From assembly GCF_004216915.1 (NCBI RefSeq), contig NZ_SGXD01000003.1:186001-250000 (forward strand): a stretch of DNA of 64,000 nt. The letters are read 5' to 3'. The notes under the pieces are model-generated. The model searched no databases. It was given only the letters and a program-made list of their open reading frames with translations, and had not been told where the DNA came from. This stretch comes from Motilibacter rhizosphaerae. GTDB taxonomy: Bacteria > Actinomycetota > Actinomycetes > Motilibacterales > Motilibacteraceae. Both the position numbers and the translations under genes were made by a program. This document shows positions 40,655 through 50,309 of the stretch, piece after piece. The first letter of the stretch is position 1. Every line of letters begins with the position of its first letter.

Positions 40655-40730
40655 AGCTCTGGCTCCTCTGTCGGGGGAGGTACGGGTAGTGCCCCCGCAC
40701 CGGGGGGCGGCAGTGCGTGGACCCCCGCGG

Positions 40731-40761
40731 CCCTGCCCGGAGCTCGGGGCTCCGGGCAGGG
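40731..40761 (-). terminator. Hairpin between rpsB and tsf
   Basis: Perfect 13-base arms CCCTGCCCGGAGC and GCTCCGGGCAGGG with a five-base loop, 27 bases after the rpsB stop. It probably lets only part of the transcripts continue into tsf. Confidence 0.7.
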
Positions 40762-40788
40762 GCGCGGCGGTCGGGCGACCCCGGAGGG

Positions 40789-41625
40789 TCAGGCGCCGGC
40801 GGCGGGAGCGGCCTCGGCCGGCGCAGCGGCCTCGGCCTGCTCCCCGCCCTGGCCGGCGAGGAGCTGCTCCTCCCACTCGGCGAGCGGCTCGCCGCCGGCG
40901 ACGTCACCGGCGGGCTGCTCGCCGCCGCGGGCGCCGGAGCGGGCCACGAGGCCCTCGGCGACCGCGTCGGCCAGCACGCGGGTCAGCAGCGTGACGGAGC
41001 GGATCGCGTCGTCGTTGCCGGGGATCTTGTAGTCGACCTCGTCGGGGTCGCAGTTGGTGTCGAGGATCGCGACGACCGGGATGCCCAGCTTGCGGGCCTC
41101 GCCGACGGCGATGTGCTCCTTCTTGGTGTCGACGATCCACACCGCGCTCGGCACGCGCGACATGTCGCGGATGCCGCCGAGGGTCTTCTCGAGCTTCTCC
41201 TTCTCGCGCTGGAGGACGAGGAGCTCCTTCTTCGTCATGCCCGAGCCGGCCACGTCGTCGAAGTCGATCTGCTCGAGCTCCTTGAGGCGCTGGAGGCGCT
41301 TGTGGACGGTCGAGAAGTTGGTCAGCATGCCGCCGAGCCAGCGGTGGTTGACGTAGGGCATGCCCACGCGCGTCGCCTGCTCGGCGATGGCCTCCTGGGC
41401 CTGCTTCTTGGTCCCGATGAAGAGGACCGAGCCGCCGTGCGCGACGGTCTCCTTGACGAAGTCGAACGCGCGGTCGATGTAGGACAGCGACTGCTGCAGG
41501 TCGATGATGTAGATGCCGTTGCGCTCGGTGAAGATGAAGCGCTTCATCTTCGGGTTCCAGCGGCGGGTCTGGTGCCCGAAGTGCACGCCGCTGTCGAGCA
41601 GCTGCTTCATGGTGACGACGGCCAT
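40789..41625 (-). CDS. rpsB: Ribosomal protein S2
   Basis: A 278-residue 30S protein with the signatures [30 protein letters not shown] and [13 protein letters not shown]. The C-terminal 50 residues are an alanine/glutamate-rich extension, usual in actinobacteria. ATG 41625 follows GAGGAG by eight bases. A long leader with a promoter at 41833-41838 lies upstream. Confidence 0.97.
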   Translation of the reverse strand: MAVVTMKQLLDSGVHFGHQTRRWNPKMKRFIFTERNGIYIIDLQQSLSYIDRAFDFVKETVAHGGSVLFIGTKKQAQEAIAEQATRVGMPYVNHRWLGGMLTNFSTVHKRLQRLKELEQIDFDDVAGSGMTKKELLVLQREKEKLEKTLGGIRDMSRVPSAVWIVDTKKEHIAVGEARKLGIPVVAILDTNCDPDEVDYKIPGNDDAIRSVTLLTRVLADAVAEGLVARSGARGGEQPAGDVAGGEPLAEWEEQLLAGQGGEQAEAAAPAEAAPAAGA

Positions 41626-41838
41626 GGCCGGCGCTCCTCTGGTCATGGCGCCCGGACGGGCGCCGCGGTTGTCCGCCCCGGACGGGTGCCCGGCGCGCCT
41701 GACGCCTGCGGGCGCCGCTCCACCCGGACGAGGCCGGGACCGTCGGAGCGCCGCCGGGAGCACAGGACCCGGTGCGGTGCTCCGGGTCTGCTGCAGGCAT
41801 GCGAAGTCGACCCGCGGACGGGTCGCAGGGCCAGTCTA
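41626..41838 (-). promoter_or_regulatory. rpsB promoter and structured leader
   Basis: TAGACT (41833-41838) is a good -10, predicting a start near 41826 and a leader of about 200 bases. The leader has a GGCGCCC/GGGCGCC hairpin (41647-41664) shortly before the ribosome-binding site and a GGAGCAC/GTGCTCC pair further upstream. Autoregulation by S2 is a possibility, not shown. No -35 is obvious. Confidence 0.45.
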
Positions 41839-41951
41839 GCCGCTGCCGCGGGTACGCGGCGCCGCCCGTCGTCCACAGCCCCGCCCCGCGCGCGGAGGCC
41901 CGCCCGTCCCCAGCCCGGCGGTCGTCGGTGGCCGCCTCCGGGCTCGGCGCC

Positions 41952-41957
41952 CAGGGT
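41952..41957 (+). promoter_or_regulatory. -10-like element of the M23 gene, predicted leaderless
   Basis: CAGGGT ends six bases before GTG 41964, and no Shine-Dalgarno sequence is present. The first base departs from TANNNT. Confidence 0.35.
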
Positions 41958-41963
41958 GGCGGG

Positions 41964-42710
41964 GTGCCGCTCCAGCCACGGTCCTCCGACCCCCGCCCCC
42001 CACTCGCCGCCGCGCCCCGGCACCGGGCGCTCGTGCGGGCGCTGCTCGTCGCCGGGCTCGGGCTGCTCCCCGGCCTGCTGCCCGTCCCGGGCGCCCTCCC
42101 CGCGCGCACCGCCTGGGCGCTCCCGGGGTGGCGCGCACCCCTCGCCGGACCGCTGGTCGTCGTGCGCGGCTTCGCGCCACCGCCCGTGCCCTGGGCGGCG
42201 GGGCACCGGGGCGTCGACCTCGCCGGGAGCGACGGGGAGCAGGTGCTCGCCGCCGGCGACGGCCGGGTCGGCTTCGCGGGGCGCGTCGGCGGGCTGCCGG
42301 TCGCCGTCGTGGCGAGCGGGGCGCTCCGCACGACGTACGAGCCGGTCGTCGCGGTCGTGGCGGTGGGCCGGGCCGTGCGCGCGGGCGAGGTGATCGGCAC
42401 CCTCGTCACGGCGGGCAGCCACTGCGCCCCGGGGGCGTGCCTGCACTGGGGGCTGCTGCGGGGGACGGCGTACCTCGACCCGCTGGCGCTGCTCGGCGAG
42501 CCGGTCGTCCGGCTGCTCCCGCAGACGGGTCCGGTCACCCTCGGCCCGGTCGCGCCGGCGCCGCGCCGTGCCCTGGTCGCAGACCGGCCGGCCGGGTGCG
42601 GCGGCCCGGTCGTCGAGCAGCTGCTGCTCGCTAGTCCTGGCCCTCGGAGAGCCGGCTGCGCAGCTGCAGGACCGCCTTGGTGTGCATCTGGCAGATGCGG
42701 CTCTCGGTGA
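41964..42710 (+). CDS. M23-type (LytM) secreted peptidase-like protein
   Basis: A 248-residue exported protein. After a basic start there is a hydrophobic segment (about 22-50) with an ARTAWA cut-like end, then a LytM/M23 domain. The first zinc ligands His81 and Asp85 are in GHRGVDLAG. The HxH motif reads CLH (Cys159, His161), so the zinc His is kept but the first His is Cys. It may act on peptidoglycan or be a non-catalytic regulator. Its last 27 codons lie antisense to the end of the sigma gene (overlap 42631-42710). Confidence 0.82.
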   Translation: MPLQPRSSDPRPPLAAAPRHRALVRALLVAGLGLLPGLLPVPGALPARTAWALPGWRAPLAGPLVVVRGFAPPPVPWAAGHRGVDLAGSDGEQVLAAGDGRVGFAGRVGGLPVAVVASGALRTTYEPVVAVVAVGRAVRAGEVIGTLVTAGSHCAPGACLHWGLLRGTAYLDPLALLGEPVVRLLPQTGPVTLGPVAPAPRRALVADRPAGCGGPVVEQLLLASPGPRRAGCAAAGPPWCASGRCGSR

Positions 42711-43821
42711 CGCCGAGCACCTGTCCGATCTCGGCGAGCGTCAGGCCCTCGTAGTAGTAGAGGGTGACGACGATCTTCTCCCGCTCGGGCAGCAGGTTGA
42801 TCGCGCCGGCGAGCAGCCGCTTGGTCTCCTCGCCCTCGAACGCGGCGACCGGGTCCTCGACGCGCGTGTCCTCGAGGGTGTCGACGAGGCTGAGCTTGTC
42901 GCCCTTCTCCCCGCCGACGCTGATGAGCTCGTCGAGCGCGACGACGTTGACGAAGGAGACCTGGCTGAAGACCTGGTGCAGCTCCTCGAGCGAGATCCCG
43001 AGCTCGCCGGCGACCTCGGCCTCCGTGGGCGAGCGGTGCAGCCGGGCCTCGAGCGCCGCGTAGGCCTTCTCGACCTCGCGGGCCTTGTAGCGGACCGAGC
43101 GCGGGATCCAGTCGATGGCCCGCAGCTCGTCGATGATGGCGCCGCGGATGCGGTTGATCGCGTAGGTCTCGAACTTGTAGCCGCGCTCGAGGTCGAACTT
43201 CTCGATCGCGTCCATCAGGCCGAAGATGCCGTAGGAGACGAGGTCGGCCTGCTCGATGTTGGGCGGGAGCCCGACGCCGACGCGGCCCGCGACGTACTTC
43301 ACCAGCGGGGAGTAGTGCAGGATCAGCCGCTCGCGCAGCGCCGTCGCGCGGGTCTCCTTGAACTCCACCCACAGCGCCATGAGCGCCTCGTCCACGGGCT
43401 GGCGGACCGGTCCGGCTGCCGGCGCGGCGGCAGGCTGCTCGTCGGCGGCGGGTTGCCCGTCCGGGACCTCGTCGACGGCGGCGTCACCGGGGTGCGCGTC
43501 GTCCGGGTGCGCGTCCTCCACCAGGTCACCGTCGAGCTGGGCACCGCCGAGCTGGGCACCGTCGAGCTGGGCGTCGTCGAGCTGCGCGTCGGCGCGGTGG
43601 CCGTCGTCGTCCGTCGTGTCGAGCAGCGTGGGCGCGTCGGCGGCGGACAGACTGGTGCCGCTGCTGTGCAGCAGCCCGCCAGCGGCGTCGAGGACCCGCT
43701 CCGCGCCCGGCACCTGCTCGTCGCCGTGGTCGGCACCCGCCACCTGGCTCCCCGCTCCCCCTGCCACGGTCGTCCCGCCCGCGGCAGGACGGAGCTCACG
43801 CCCGTGGGTGCGCTCGCTCAT
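42631..43821 (-). CDS. whiG: WhiG/FliA-type RNA polymerase sigma factor with long N-terminal extension
   Basis: Alternative sigma factor of the SigD/FliA group. Regions 2-4 are strongly WhiG-like: [44 protein letters not shown]-type residues, and [21 protein letters not shown] followed by GVTESRI. In Streptomyces the equivalent gene drives aerial-hypha sporulation; in motile actinobacteria such factors drive flagellar genes. The first 145 residues are an acidic extension with AQLDG pentapeptide-like repeats (43528-43587). ATG 43821 follows AAGG within the end of xerC. ATG 43380 (GAGG five bases before) would give a standard-length protein of about 249 residues. Confidence 0.88.
   Translation of the reverse strand: MSERTHGRELRPAAGGTTVAGGAGSQVAGADHGDEQVPGAERVLDAAGGLLHSSGTSLSAADAPTLLDTTDDDGHRADAQLDDAQLDGAQLGGAQLDGDLVEDAHPDDAHPGDAAVDEVPDGQPAADEQPAAAPAAGPVRQPVDEALMALWVEFKETRATALRERLILHYSPLVKYVAGRVGVGLPPNIEQADLVSYGIFGLMDAIEKFDLERGYKFETYAINRIRGAIIDELRAIDWIPRSVRYKAREVEKAYAALEARLHRSPTEAEVAGELGISLEELHQVFSQVSFVNVVALDELISVGGEKGDKLSLVDTLEDTRVEDPVAAFEGEETKRLLAGAINLLPEREKIVVTLYYYEGLTLAEIGQVLGVTESRICQMHTKAVLQLRSRLSEGQD
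43528..43587 (-). repeat. Four 15-base tandem repeats in the sigma gene
   Basis: Units ACCGTCGAGCTGGGC, ACCGCCGAGCTGGGC, ACCGTCGAGCTGGGC and GTCGTCGAGCTGCGC (plus strand) encode the [20 protein letters not shown] run. Being in phase with codons, they could expand or contract without a frameshift. Confidence 0.8.
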
Positions 43822-44764
43822 AGGTGGCCTTCAGCCTCTCGACGGACACGTGGGTGTAGATCTGCGTCGTGTCGAGACTAGCGTGGCCCAGCAGTTCCTG
43901 GACGCTGCGCAGGTCAGCACCCCCCTCCAGGAGCGCTGTTGCCGCCGAATGGCGCAACCCGTGGGGCCCGAGGTCGGGTGCTCCGGGCACCGCGAGCAGC
44001 ATCCGGTGCACCACGCGCCGGGCGGTGCGGACGTCGAGCCGGCCACCGCGGCGGCCGAGGAGCACGGCGTCCCCGCTCGCGGCGACGGCCAGCGCGGGCC
44101 GGCCCACGGCGAGCCACTGCTCCAGCGCGTCCAGGGCCGGCAGCCCGACCGGGACGGAGCGCTCCTTGTCCCCCTTGCCCACCACGCGCAGCAGCCGGCG
44201 CCCCCGGTCGAGGTCCGCGGTGTCGAGGGCGCAGAGCTCCGAGACGCGGATGCCGGTGGCGTAGAGCAGCTCCACGAGCGCCCAGTCGCGCAGCGCGAGG
44301 GGCTCGCCGCCCTCGGCGGCCTGCGCGGCGGCCTCCAGGACGGAGCGCGCGTCGTCCTTCCCGAGCACCGACGGGAGCGTGCGGCGCCCGCGCGGGCTCG
44401 CCAGCAGGGCCCCGGCGTCGCCGTCGGTGCGCCCGCTGCGCGCCGCCCAGCCGGTGAAGGCCCGGGCGGCCGCTGCCCGTCGCGCCAGCGTGGCGCGGGC
44501 GCAGCCGGAGGAGCGCTGACGGGCCAGCCAGCTGCGCAGCACGGCGAGGTCGACGCGGTCGAGCTCGGTGCGGCCCATGCGCCGGGCGTGCTCCAGCAGC
44601 GCGGCGACGTCCGCCGAGTACGCCCGGACGGTGTGCGCGGACAGCCCGCGCTCGAGGCGGAGGAACTCGGTGAACTCCACCCGGGCACGCGCCAGCTCGG
44701 GCGGGAGCGGCTCCTCGCGGTCCGCACTCCCGGCCGCCCGCGCAGGTGCCGTCGACGCTGCCAT
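43796..44764 (-). CDS. xerC: Tyrosine recombinase XerC
   Basis: Resolves chromosome dimers at dif together with a partner recombinase. The 322 residues have the SAM-like N-terminal domain and all catalytic residues: Arg in TGIRVSEL, Lys in [18 protein letters not shown], and the nucleophile in [13 protein letters not shown]. It overlaps the sigma gene by 26 bases. The position near dprA and comM is conserved in actinobacteria, so it is the housekeeping enzyme, not a phage integrase. Confidence 0.93.
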   Translation of the reverse strand: MAASTAPARAAGSADREEPLPPELARARVEFTEFLRLERGLSAHTVRAYSADVAALLEHARRMGRTELDRVDLAVLRSWLARQRSSGCARATLARRAAAARAFTGWAARSGRTDGDAGALLASPRGRRTLPSVLGKDDARSVLEAAAQAAEGGEPLALRDWALVELLYATGIRVSELCALDTADLDRGRRLLRVVGKGDKERSVPVGLPALDALEQWLAVGRPALAVAASGDAVLLGRRGGRLDVRTARRVVHRMLLAVPGAPDLGPHGLRHSAATALLEGGADLRSVQELLGHASLDTTQIYTHVSVERLKATYERAHPRA

Positions 44765-44855
44765 CGCAGCACACGGTCACCCGGGCGCTCGTGACGGTCA
44801 AGCACCGCGCCACCTCGGCGCGCGGCGTGTCGGCCAGCTCCGCCTCCCGCGCCCG

Positions 44856-46064
44856 TCACGTCCGCCGCCACCCCCCGCCCTCCGGCTGCACGAGCCCGCG
44901 GGCGGCGAGCGCTCCGAGCCTCCCGAGCACCTCGGGCGCCGTGAGCCCCGCGGCACCGCACAGCTCGTCGACGCGGAGCACGCCGCGCAGCGGCATCGCC
45001 TCCCACACCCGCAGCTCGTCCGGCCCGAGGGCGTCGGTGCGGCGCAGGTGCGGGTCGCTGGGGTCGGCCACGGCATCCCCGCCCAGCTGGCCGACCACGT
45101 CGAGCACCTCCTCCACGCAGGTGACGAGGACCGCGTCGCCGCGCCTCAGCTCCACGTGGCACCCGGCGGACGCCGGGCTCGTCACCGGGCCGGGCACGAC
45201 CATGACCGGGCGGTGCAGCCGCCGGGCGTGGCCGACGGTGCTCCGCGCGCCGCTGCGCAGCCCCGCCTCGACGAGCAGGGTCCCCTGGCCCAGGGCCGCG
45301 AGCAGCCGGTTGCGGTCGAGGAACCGCCCCCTCGTCACCCCCGTGCCCAGGGGGTACTCGCTCACGAGGGTGCCGTGCTCCGCGACCCGCCGCAGCAGGC
45401 CCTCGTTGCCCTTCGGGTAGCTGACGTCCACCCCGCAGGCGAGGACCGCGCAGGTCGTCCCGCCCGCGAGCAGCGCCCCGCGGTGGGCGGCGGCGTCGAT
45501 GCCGAAGGCCCCTCCGGACACGACCGAGCGCCCGGCCTGCGCGAGGCCGCCGGCGAGCGTGCCCGCCACGTGCTCGCCGTACGGCGTGGCCGCCCGCGCA
45601 CCGACGACCGCGACGCGTGCCGGACGCGCGTCGAGGGCCGCGCCGCGGCACCACAGCGCGAGGGGGCGGTCGTCCCCGAGGTCGGCGAGCTCCGCTGGCC
45701 ACTCGCCGTCCCCGGGCACGACCAGCCGGGCCCCGCTGCGCGCCGCCAGCGCGAGGTCGCGGTCGACGTCCACCCGGCCGAGCCGCTGGCGCCAGCGCTC
45801 CCGGCGCTCGCGGGCCCCCGCTCCCCCGCTCGAGTCCGGCGGCAGCGCGGCCGCGGGGTCGTCGGAGGCGATGCGCTCGAGCACCTCGCACGCGCCCCAC
45901 GCCTCCACGAGCCGGACCAGCGGCGGGCAGGGGGGCTCGACGAGCCGGGTGAGGGCGGTGAGCGCCCGCCGCTCGGCCTCGGCGGCCGAGGACGGGACCG
46001 GCGGCGCCTGACGTCCTGACGATGACCAGACAGCCGGCGGACCGCTGGTCCCCGGCCCGCTCAC
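44856..46064 (-). CDS. dprA: DNA-processing protein DprA
   Basis: Loads RecA on incoming single-stranded DNA. The 402 residues show the Rossmann core (VAVVGARAATPYGEHVA, SGGAFGIDAAAHRGAL, VSYPKGNEGLL, FLDRNRLLAALG) and a C-terminal winged helix (LRVDELCGAAGLTAPEVLGRL). GTG 46064 overlaps the comM stop (GTGA, 46061-46064). The N-terminal 40 residues are a low-complexity addition. Confidence 0.93.
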   Translation of the reverse strand: MSGPGTSGPPAVWSSSGRQAPPVPSSAAEAERRALTALTRLVEPPCPPLVRLVEAWGACEVLERIASDDPAAALPPDSSGGAGARERRERWRQRLGRVDVDRDLALAARSGARLVVPGDGEWPAELADLGDDRPLALWCRGAALDARPARVAVVGARAATPYGEHVAGTLAGGLAQAGRSVVSGGAFGIDAAAHRGALLAGGTTCAVLACGVDVSYPKGNEGLLRRVAEHGTLVSEYPLGTGVTRGRFLDRNRLLAALGQGTLLVEAGLRSGARSTVGHARRLHRPVMVVPGPVTSPASAGCHVELRRGDAVLVTCVEEVLDVVGQLGGDAVADPSDPHLRRTDALGPDELRVWEAMPLRGVLRVDELCGAAGLTAPEVLGRLGALAARGLVQPEGGGWRRT

Positions 46065-47605
46065 GCGGCACGCCCCGAGGTGCCGGCGAGGCGGAGCGCG
46101 AGGGCCAGCGCGACGTCGTCCCCGCTCGGCCGGTCGCGCCCGGCGAGGTCCGCGAGCGTCCACGACACGCGCAGGGCGCGGTCGGCGCCGCGCAGGCTCA
46201 GCGCCCCCGACTCCACGGCCGACCGCACCAGCCGGTCGTCGGCCACCCGCCAGCGCGCGCGCAGCTCGCGCCCGGGCACCTCGGCGTTCGTGCGCCAGGG
46301 GGTGCCGGCGAGCCGGCCGGCGCTGCGCTCGCGCGCGGCGGTGACCCGGGCTCCGACGGCGGCCGTGCTCTCCCCGACGTCCAGCGCGCCCAGCGGGGGC
46401 ACGACGTCGACGCGCAGGTCCACCCGGTCGAGCAGCGGCCCTGACAGCCGGGCGGCGTAGCGCCGCCGGGCCAGCGAGGAGCAGGTGCACTCCAGCGCGC
46501 GCCCGGTCGCGAGGCCGCAGGGGCAGGGGTTCGAGGCGAGGACGAGCGTGCAGCGCGCCGGGTAGCGGGCGGTGCCGGCGGCCCTGGCGAGGACCACGCG
46601 ACCGGACTCGAGGGGTTGGCGCAGGGCGTCGAGCACCGGAGCGGCGAACTCCGGCGCCTCGTCGAGGAACAGCACACCGCGGTGGGCCAGCGACACCGCT
46701 CCGGGCCGGGGCACGCCGCTCCCTCCCCCGACGACGGCCGCGGTCGACGCGCTGTGGTGCGGGGCCTGGAACGGAGGACGGGTCACGAGCGGGACGTCGG
46801 GGTCCAGGATGCCCGCGAGGCTGTGCAGGGCCGTGACCTCCAGCGCCTGCTCGGTCGAGAGTTCGGGCAGCAGCCCGGGGAGGCGCTCCGCGAGCATGGT
46901 CTTGCCGGTGCCGGGCGGTCCGGTCAGGTGCAGGGCGTGGCCGCCCGCGGCGGCGACCTCGAGGGCGTGCCGCGCCTGGTGCTGCCCGAGCACGTCGGCC
47001 AGGTCGGGCGGCGGTCCCGCCGGGGCCGGCTCCCCTCCCCCCGCGCGGACGGGCGGGTCCGGCTCCTCCGGCAGCGGCTCGTGCCGCAGCAGCGCGGTGA
47101 CCTGGCGCAGCGAGCGCAGCCCCCGCACGCTCACGCCGGGGACCAGGGCGGCCTCCGCGGCGTTGCCCTCGGCGCAGACGACGCGCGTCACGCCGGAGCG
47201 CGCGGCCGCCGCCACGGCGGGGAGGACGCCCCGCACGGGGTGCAGCCTGCCGTCCAGGCCCAGCTCGGCGAGCAGCACGGTCCGCTCGAGCAGGGCGGGG
47301 TCCAGGGCCGTGCGGTCCGGGTCGCCGGCGGCCAGCAGGACGGCCGTGGCGATGGCGAGGTCGAAGCCCGAGCCGCGCTTGGGCAGGCTGGCCGGGGCGA
47401 GGCCGACGGTGATCCGCACGCCGGGCCAGCGCTCGCCGGAGTTCGCGACCGCCGCGCGCACCCGGTCGCGCGCCTCGGACAGGGCGGTGTCGGGGAGCCC
47501 CACGAGGACGAAGGCGGGCAGGCCCGGCGCCAGGTGCGCCTCGACGTCCACCAGCGCGCCCTCGACACCGACGAGCGCGACCGCCGTCGTCCTCCCGAGC
47601 GGCAT
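46061..47605 (-). CDS. comM: YifB/ComM-family Mg-chelatase-like AAA ATPase
   Basis: Hexameric helicase that promotes branch migration in transformation and recombination. The 514 residues have the N-terminal Lon-like domain, Walker A GPPGTGKTML, Walker B VLFLDEAPEF, and the Cys-rich CTLVLASNPCPCG zinc-like segment. It lies between yraN and dprA in the typical order. The start ATG 47605 overlaps the yraN TGA by one base. Confidence 0.93.
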   Translation of the reverse strand: MPLGRTTAVALVGVEGALVDVEAHLAPGLPAFVLVGLPDTALSEARDRVRAAVANSGERWPGVRITVGLAPASLPKRGSGFDLAIATAVLLAAGDPDRTALDPALLERTVLLAELGLDGRLHPVRGVLPAVAAAARSGVTRVVCAEGNAAEAALVPGVSVRGLRSLRQVTALLRHEPLPEEPDPPVRAGGGEPAPAGPPPDLADVLGQHQARHALEVAAAGGHALHLTGPPGTGKTMLAERLPGLLPELSTEQALEVTALHSLAGILDPDVPLVTRPPFQAPHHSASTAAVVGGGSGVPRPGAVSLAHRGVLFLDEAPEFAAPVLDALRQPLESGRVVLARAAGTARYPARCTLVLASNPCPCGLATGRALECTCSSLARRRYAARLSGPLLDRVDLRVDVVPPLGALDVGESTAAVGARVTAARERSAGRLAGTPWRTNAEVPGRELRARWRVADDRLVRSAVESGALSLRGADRALRVSWTLADLAGRDRPSGDDVALALALRLAGTSGRAA

Positions 47606-48126
47606 CAGGCCACGCCCCGCAGGTGCTCGACCGACGCCGCACCGGTGCGCCCGCGGGTCACCGCCACCACGTCGATGCGCACCTCCCCCGGGTGCACCCC
47701 GCGCTCGAGCAGCCAGCGCACCGCCAGCCGGCGCAGCCGCGCGAGCTTCGGGCCGGTGACCGCCTCCTGCGGCGAGCCGTGCCGCCCGGACCGGCGGGTC
47801 TTCACCTCGCAGACCACGAGCGTCGCGCCCTCGCGGGCGACGATGTCGATCTCCCCGAGCTCGCAGCGCCAGTTGCGCTCGAGCACGACCAGGCCGCGCT
47901 CGACGAGGAACCGGGCGGCGACGTCCTCGCCGTAGCGGCCCAGCCCGGCGCGCGAGCGGTCGCCGGGACTCCGCGCACCCCGCCCCGGTGCCAGGGCCGC
48001 CGCCGAGCGCGGCTCCCCGCCCCTCCCGCCCGGGAGCCCACCAGCGGGACTCCCGCTGCTGGTCGCACTGCTCGCCACCGCCACGCGGACCACCTCCGGG
48101 CCCGATCGTGGCGCTCGGCGGAGCAC
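47605..48126 (-). CDS. yraN: YraN/UPF0102 family nuclease-like protein
   Basis: A restriction-endonuclease-fold protein. The C-terminal 110 residues match UPF0102 with [29 protein letters not shown] and VCEVKTRR, so the D-E-K active site is present. About 60 residues precede the domain; GTG 48093 or 48084 are later alternatives to GTG 48126. The biological role is unproven, but the family is always near recombination and rnhB genes. Confidence 0.88.
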   Translation of the reverse strand: MLRRAPRSGPEVVRVAVASSATSSGSPAGGLPGGRGGEPRSAAALAPGRGARSPGDRSRAGLGRYGEDVAARFLVERGLVVLERNWRCELGEIDIVAREGATLVVCEVKTRRSGRHGSPQEAVTGPKLARLRRLAVRWLLERGVHPGEVRIDVVAVTRGRTGAASVEHLRGVA

Positions 48127-48208
48127 GGTGACCGGGTCCCGGGCGTCCCTGTGGAGGACGGCGACCTGCGACGCAGCTGCGCGCTGTGGACGACGCGCCC
48201 CAGCCGGC

Positions 48209-48523
48209 TCAGGTGCTCGGCGGGGGCTCCAGCTCGCTCTTGGCGAGCTCCTCGACGTTGACGTCCTTGAAGGTGACGACGCGGACGTTCTTCACGAAGC
48301 GGGCGGGGCGGTACATGTCCCAGACCCACGCGTCGGACATGCGCACCTCGAACCACACCTCCCCGCCGTCGGTGGTCCGCGGCTCCAGCTGCACCGAGTT
48401 GGTGAGGTAGAAGCGCCGCTCGGTCTCGACGACGTAGGAGAAGAGCCCGACGACGTCGCGGTACTCCCGGTAGAGCTGCAGCTCCATCTCGGTCTCGTAC
48501 TTCTCGAGGTCCTCGGCGCTCAC
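48209..48523 (-). CDS. DUF2469 protein
   Basis: A 104-residue acidic protein found in nearly all actinobacteria between rnhB and yraN. Conserved parts are [29 protein letters not shown] and [22 protein letters not shown]-type residues. GTG 48523 overlaps the rnhB stop (GTGA) and follows AGGAG by five bases. Function is unknown. Confidence 0.88.
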   Translation of the reverse strand: MSAEDLEKYETEMELQLYREYRDVVGLFSYVVETERRFYLTNSVQLEPRTTDGGEVWFEVRMSDAWVWDMYRPARFVKNVRVVTFKDVNVEELAKSELEPPPST

Positions 48524-49362
48524 ACCCGCTCCTGCTCTCGTGTCCCTCGCCCGTGAGGACCGGCGGCAGCCGGCACGGGGTCGGGGTGGGCCTCCATCGT
48601 GCCTCCGCCACCGCGTACGTGCTGGCGCGGCAGCGCCTCGAGGTCGAGCTGCTCCAGCTCGTCGGGGTACGGGTCCGTCCCGGGCAGCAGCGCGTCCGCC
48701 CGCTCCCCCACGCCGGGCAGCCGCCACGACTGCCGGTGCAACGGGCTCGGCCCGTGCTCGGCCAGCGCCGCGAGGTGCGCGGGGGCGGAGTAGCCGCGGT
48801 TCTGCTCCCAGGCGTAGACCGGGTGCTCCCGGGCGAGCTCGACCATCATCCCGTCGCGCTCGGTCTTCGCGAGCACGCTCGCGGCCGCGACCGAGGAGCA
48901 GCGCATGTCGGCCTTGACGAGGGTGCGCACCGGGACGTCCCAGGACCACGCCGGCAGCTCGTCCTCGAACAGCGAGGGCCGCGAGAGGTAGTCGTAGTTG
49001 CCGTCGAGCAGGACCCAGGAGAACGGCACCCGCAGCTGCGCGCACGCCCGGGTGGCGGCGACCCGCAGGGCGGTGAGGATGCCCCACGCGTCGATCTCGG
49101 CGGCGGAGGCGTGGCCCACGGCGCCGTCGAGCACCCACCGGCGGACCCGCGGCACGAGCGCGGTGCGCGCCTCCGGGGTCAGCAGCTTGCTGTCGCGCAG
49201 GCCCTGCGGCGCGGTGCGTGCGTCCTCGTCGAGGACCACGACACCGACCGAGACGGGTCCCGCCAGGGCGCCGCGCCCCACCTCGTCGACGGCCGCGACC
49301 GGGCCGGCTCCCGAGCGCCAGAGCTGGCGCTCGTAGCGCAGCGTCGGGGTCGTGGCGGGCAC
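48520..49362 (-). CDS. rnhB: Ribonuclease HII
   Basis: Removes ribonucleotides from DNA and RNA-DNA hybrids. The 280 residues have [18 protein letters not shown], a further catalytic Asp in [18 protein letters not shown], and a long C-terminal tail beyond the domain. GTG 49362 follows TAGCCT by six bases, so the transcript may be leaderless. The stop overlaps the DUF2469 start. Confidence 0.94.
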   Translation of the reverse strand: MPATTPTLRYERQLWRSGAGPVAAVDEVGRGALAGPVSVGVVVLDEDARTAPQGLRDSKLLTPEARTALVPRVRRWVLDGAVGHASAAEIDAWGILTALRVAATRACAQLRVPFSWVLLDGNYDYLSRPSLFEDELPAWSWDVPVRTLVKADMRCSSVAAASVLAKTERDGMMVELAREHPVYAWEQNRGYSAPAHLAALAEHGPSPLHRQSWRLPGVGERADALLPGTDPYPDELEQLDLEALPRQHVRGGGGTMEAHPDPVPAAAGPHGRGTREQERV

Positions 49363-49368
49363 GGGACC

Positions 49369-49374
49369 AGGCTA
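49369..49374 (-). promoter_or_regulatory. -10 element of rnhB, predicted leaderless
   Basis: TAGCCT matches TANNNT and ends six bases before GTG 49362. No Shine-Dalgarno sequence intervenes. Confidence 0.45.
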
Positions 49375-49398
49375 GGGCAGGACGCGCGGGGCGGGCGC

Positions 49399-50229
49399 CT
49401 AGCCGCGCCCGTCGATGCCGGGCTGGGAGAAGGTGCCCGGCGCACCGAGCCCGCGCCAGTGGCCGAACGGCCACACGACGACGAACGCGCGGCCGATGAC
49501 CTCGCTCTCGGGCACGAACCCGCCGCCCGGCTCCCCCATGTGCTCGCGGGAGTCCGCGGACTCGCTGCGGTGATCGCCCATGACCCAGAGCTTGCCGGCG
49601 GGGACCGTCACGTCGAAGGCGGTGTCCGACGGCGCGTCGCCCGGGAAGAGGTACGCCGACTCGCTCAGCGCGACACCGTTGACGCGCACCGCGCCGTGCC
49701 CGTCGGCCTGGACGTGGTCGCCCGGGAGGCCGATGACGCGCTTGATGAAGTCGCGCTCGTCGGGCGGGGCCACGCCGACCCAGCTGCCGACCTCGCGCAC
49801 GGCGCGCTGCAGCACGTTGCCCTCGTCGGGGAACTGCGACTCCGAAGTGAAGGAGTCGGCGCCGTTGAAGACGATGACGTCGCCGCGGGAGATGGACCCG
49901 AAGCGGTAGGACACCTTGTCGACGAGGACGCGGTCCCCGACGCGCAGCGTGTCCTCCATCGAGCCGGAGGGGATGAAGAAGGCCTGCACGAGGAGCGCCT
50001 TGACGAGCATCGCCAGCAGCAGGGCGACCACGACGAGGACGGGGAGCTCCGCCCACGCCGGCAGGCGGCGCCACCAGCGGCGCACGGCACCCCGGGGGTG
50101 CTCCTCGGCGGCCTGCTCGTCGAGCGCCACCTGCGCGCCGGCCGCGACTGCGCCGTCCGGCCCGGAGGTCCCGTGCGGCGCCTCCGCGGCGGCGGGAGCC
50201 CCGCCCTCGAGCGGGTCGGACGAGCTCAT
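49399..50229 (-). CDS. lepB: Signal peptidase I
   Basis: Membrane Ser/Lys protease that cuts Sec and Tat signal peptides. The 276 residues have an acidic N-terminus, one transmembrane helix (about 61-85), the catalytic serine in IPSGSMEDTL (Ser90), the Lys in DFIKRVIGLPGD, and the C-terminal GDHRSESADSREH. It is located after rplS, as in other actinobacteria. Confidence 0.95.
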   Translation of the reverse strand: MSSSDPLEGGAPAAAEAPHGTSGPDGAVAAGAQVALDEQAAEEHPRGAVRRWWRRLPAWAELPVLVVVALLLAMLVKALLVQAFFIPSGSMEDTLRVGDRVLVDKVSYRFGSISRGDVIVFNGADSFTSESQFPDEGNVLQRAVREVGSWVGVAPPDERDFIKRVIGLPGDHVQADGHGAVRVNGVALSESAYLFPGDAPSDTAFDVTVPAGKLWVMGDHRSESADSREHMGEPGGGFVPESEVIGRAFVVVWPFGHWRGLGAPGTFSQPGIDGRG

Positions 50230-50274
50230 GCGAGCAGGGCCTCTCGTGCGTCGGTCAGGAGCCGCCGGAGCAGC

Positions 50275-50300
50275 GCGCCCCGGCCGCTGGGCCGGGGCGC
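50275..50300 (-). terminator. Hairpin after rplS
   Basis: GCGCCCCGGCC pairs with GGCCGGGGCGC across a four-base loop, ten bases after the rplS stop. Eleven GC-rich base pairs and no T-run. Confidence 0.75.
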
Positions 50301-50309
50301 GGTGGCGCG

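Noticed and set aside
43796-44764. Phage or island integrase
   Set aside because: The tyrosine recombinase has XerC features and lies in the conserved xerC-dprA-comM block; no flanking att-like repeats seen.
43831-46071. 746-codon minus frame across dprA/xerC
   Set aside because: Off-frame shadow; dprA and xerC are clearly recognised in other frames.
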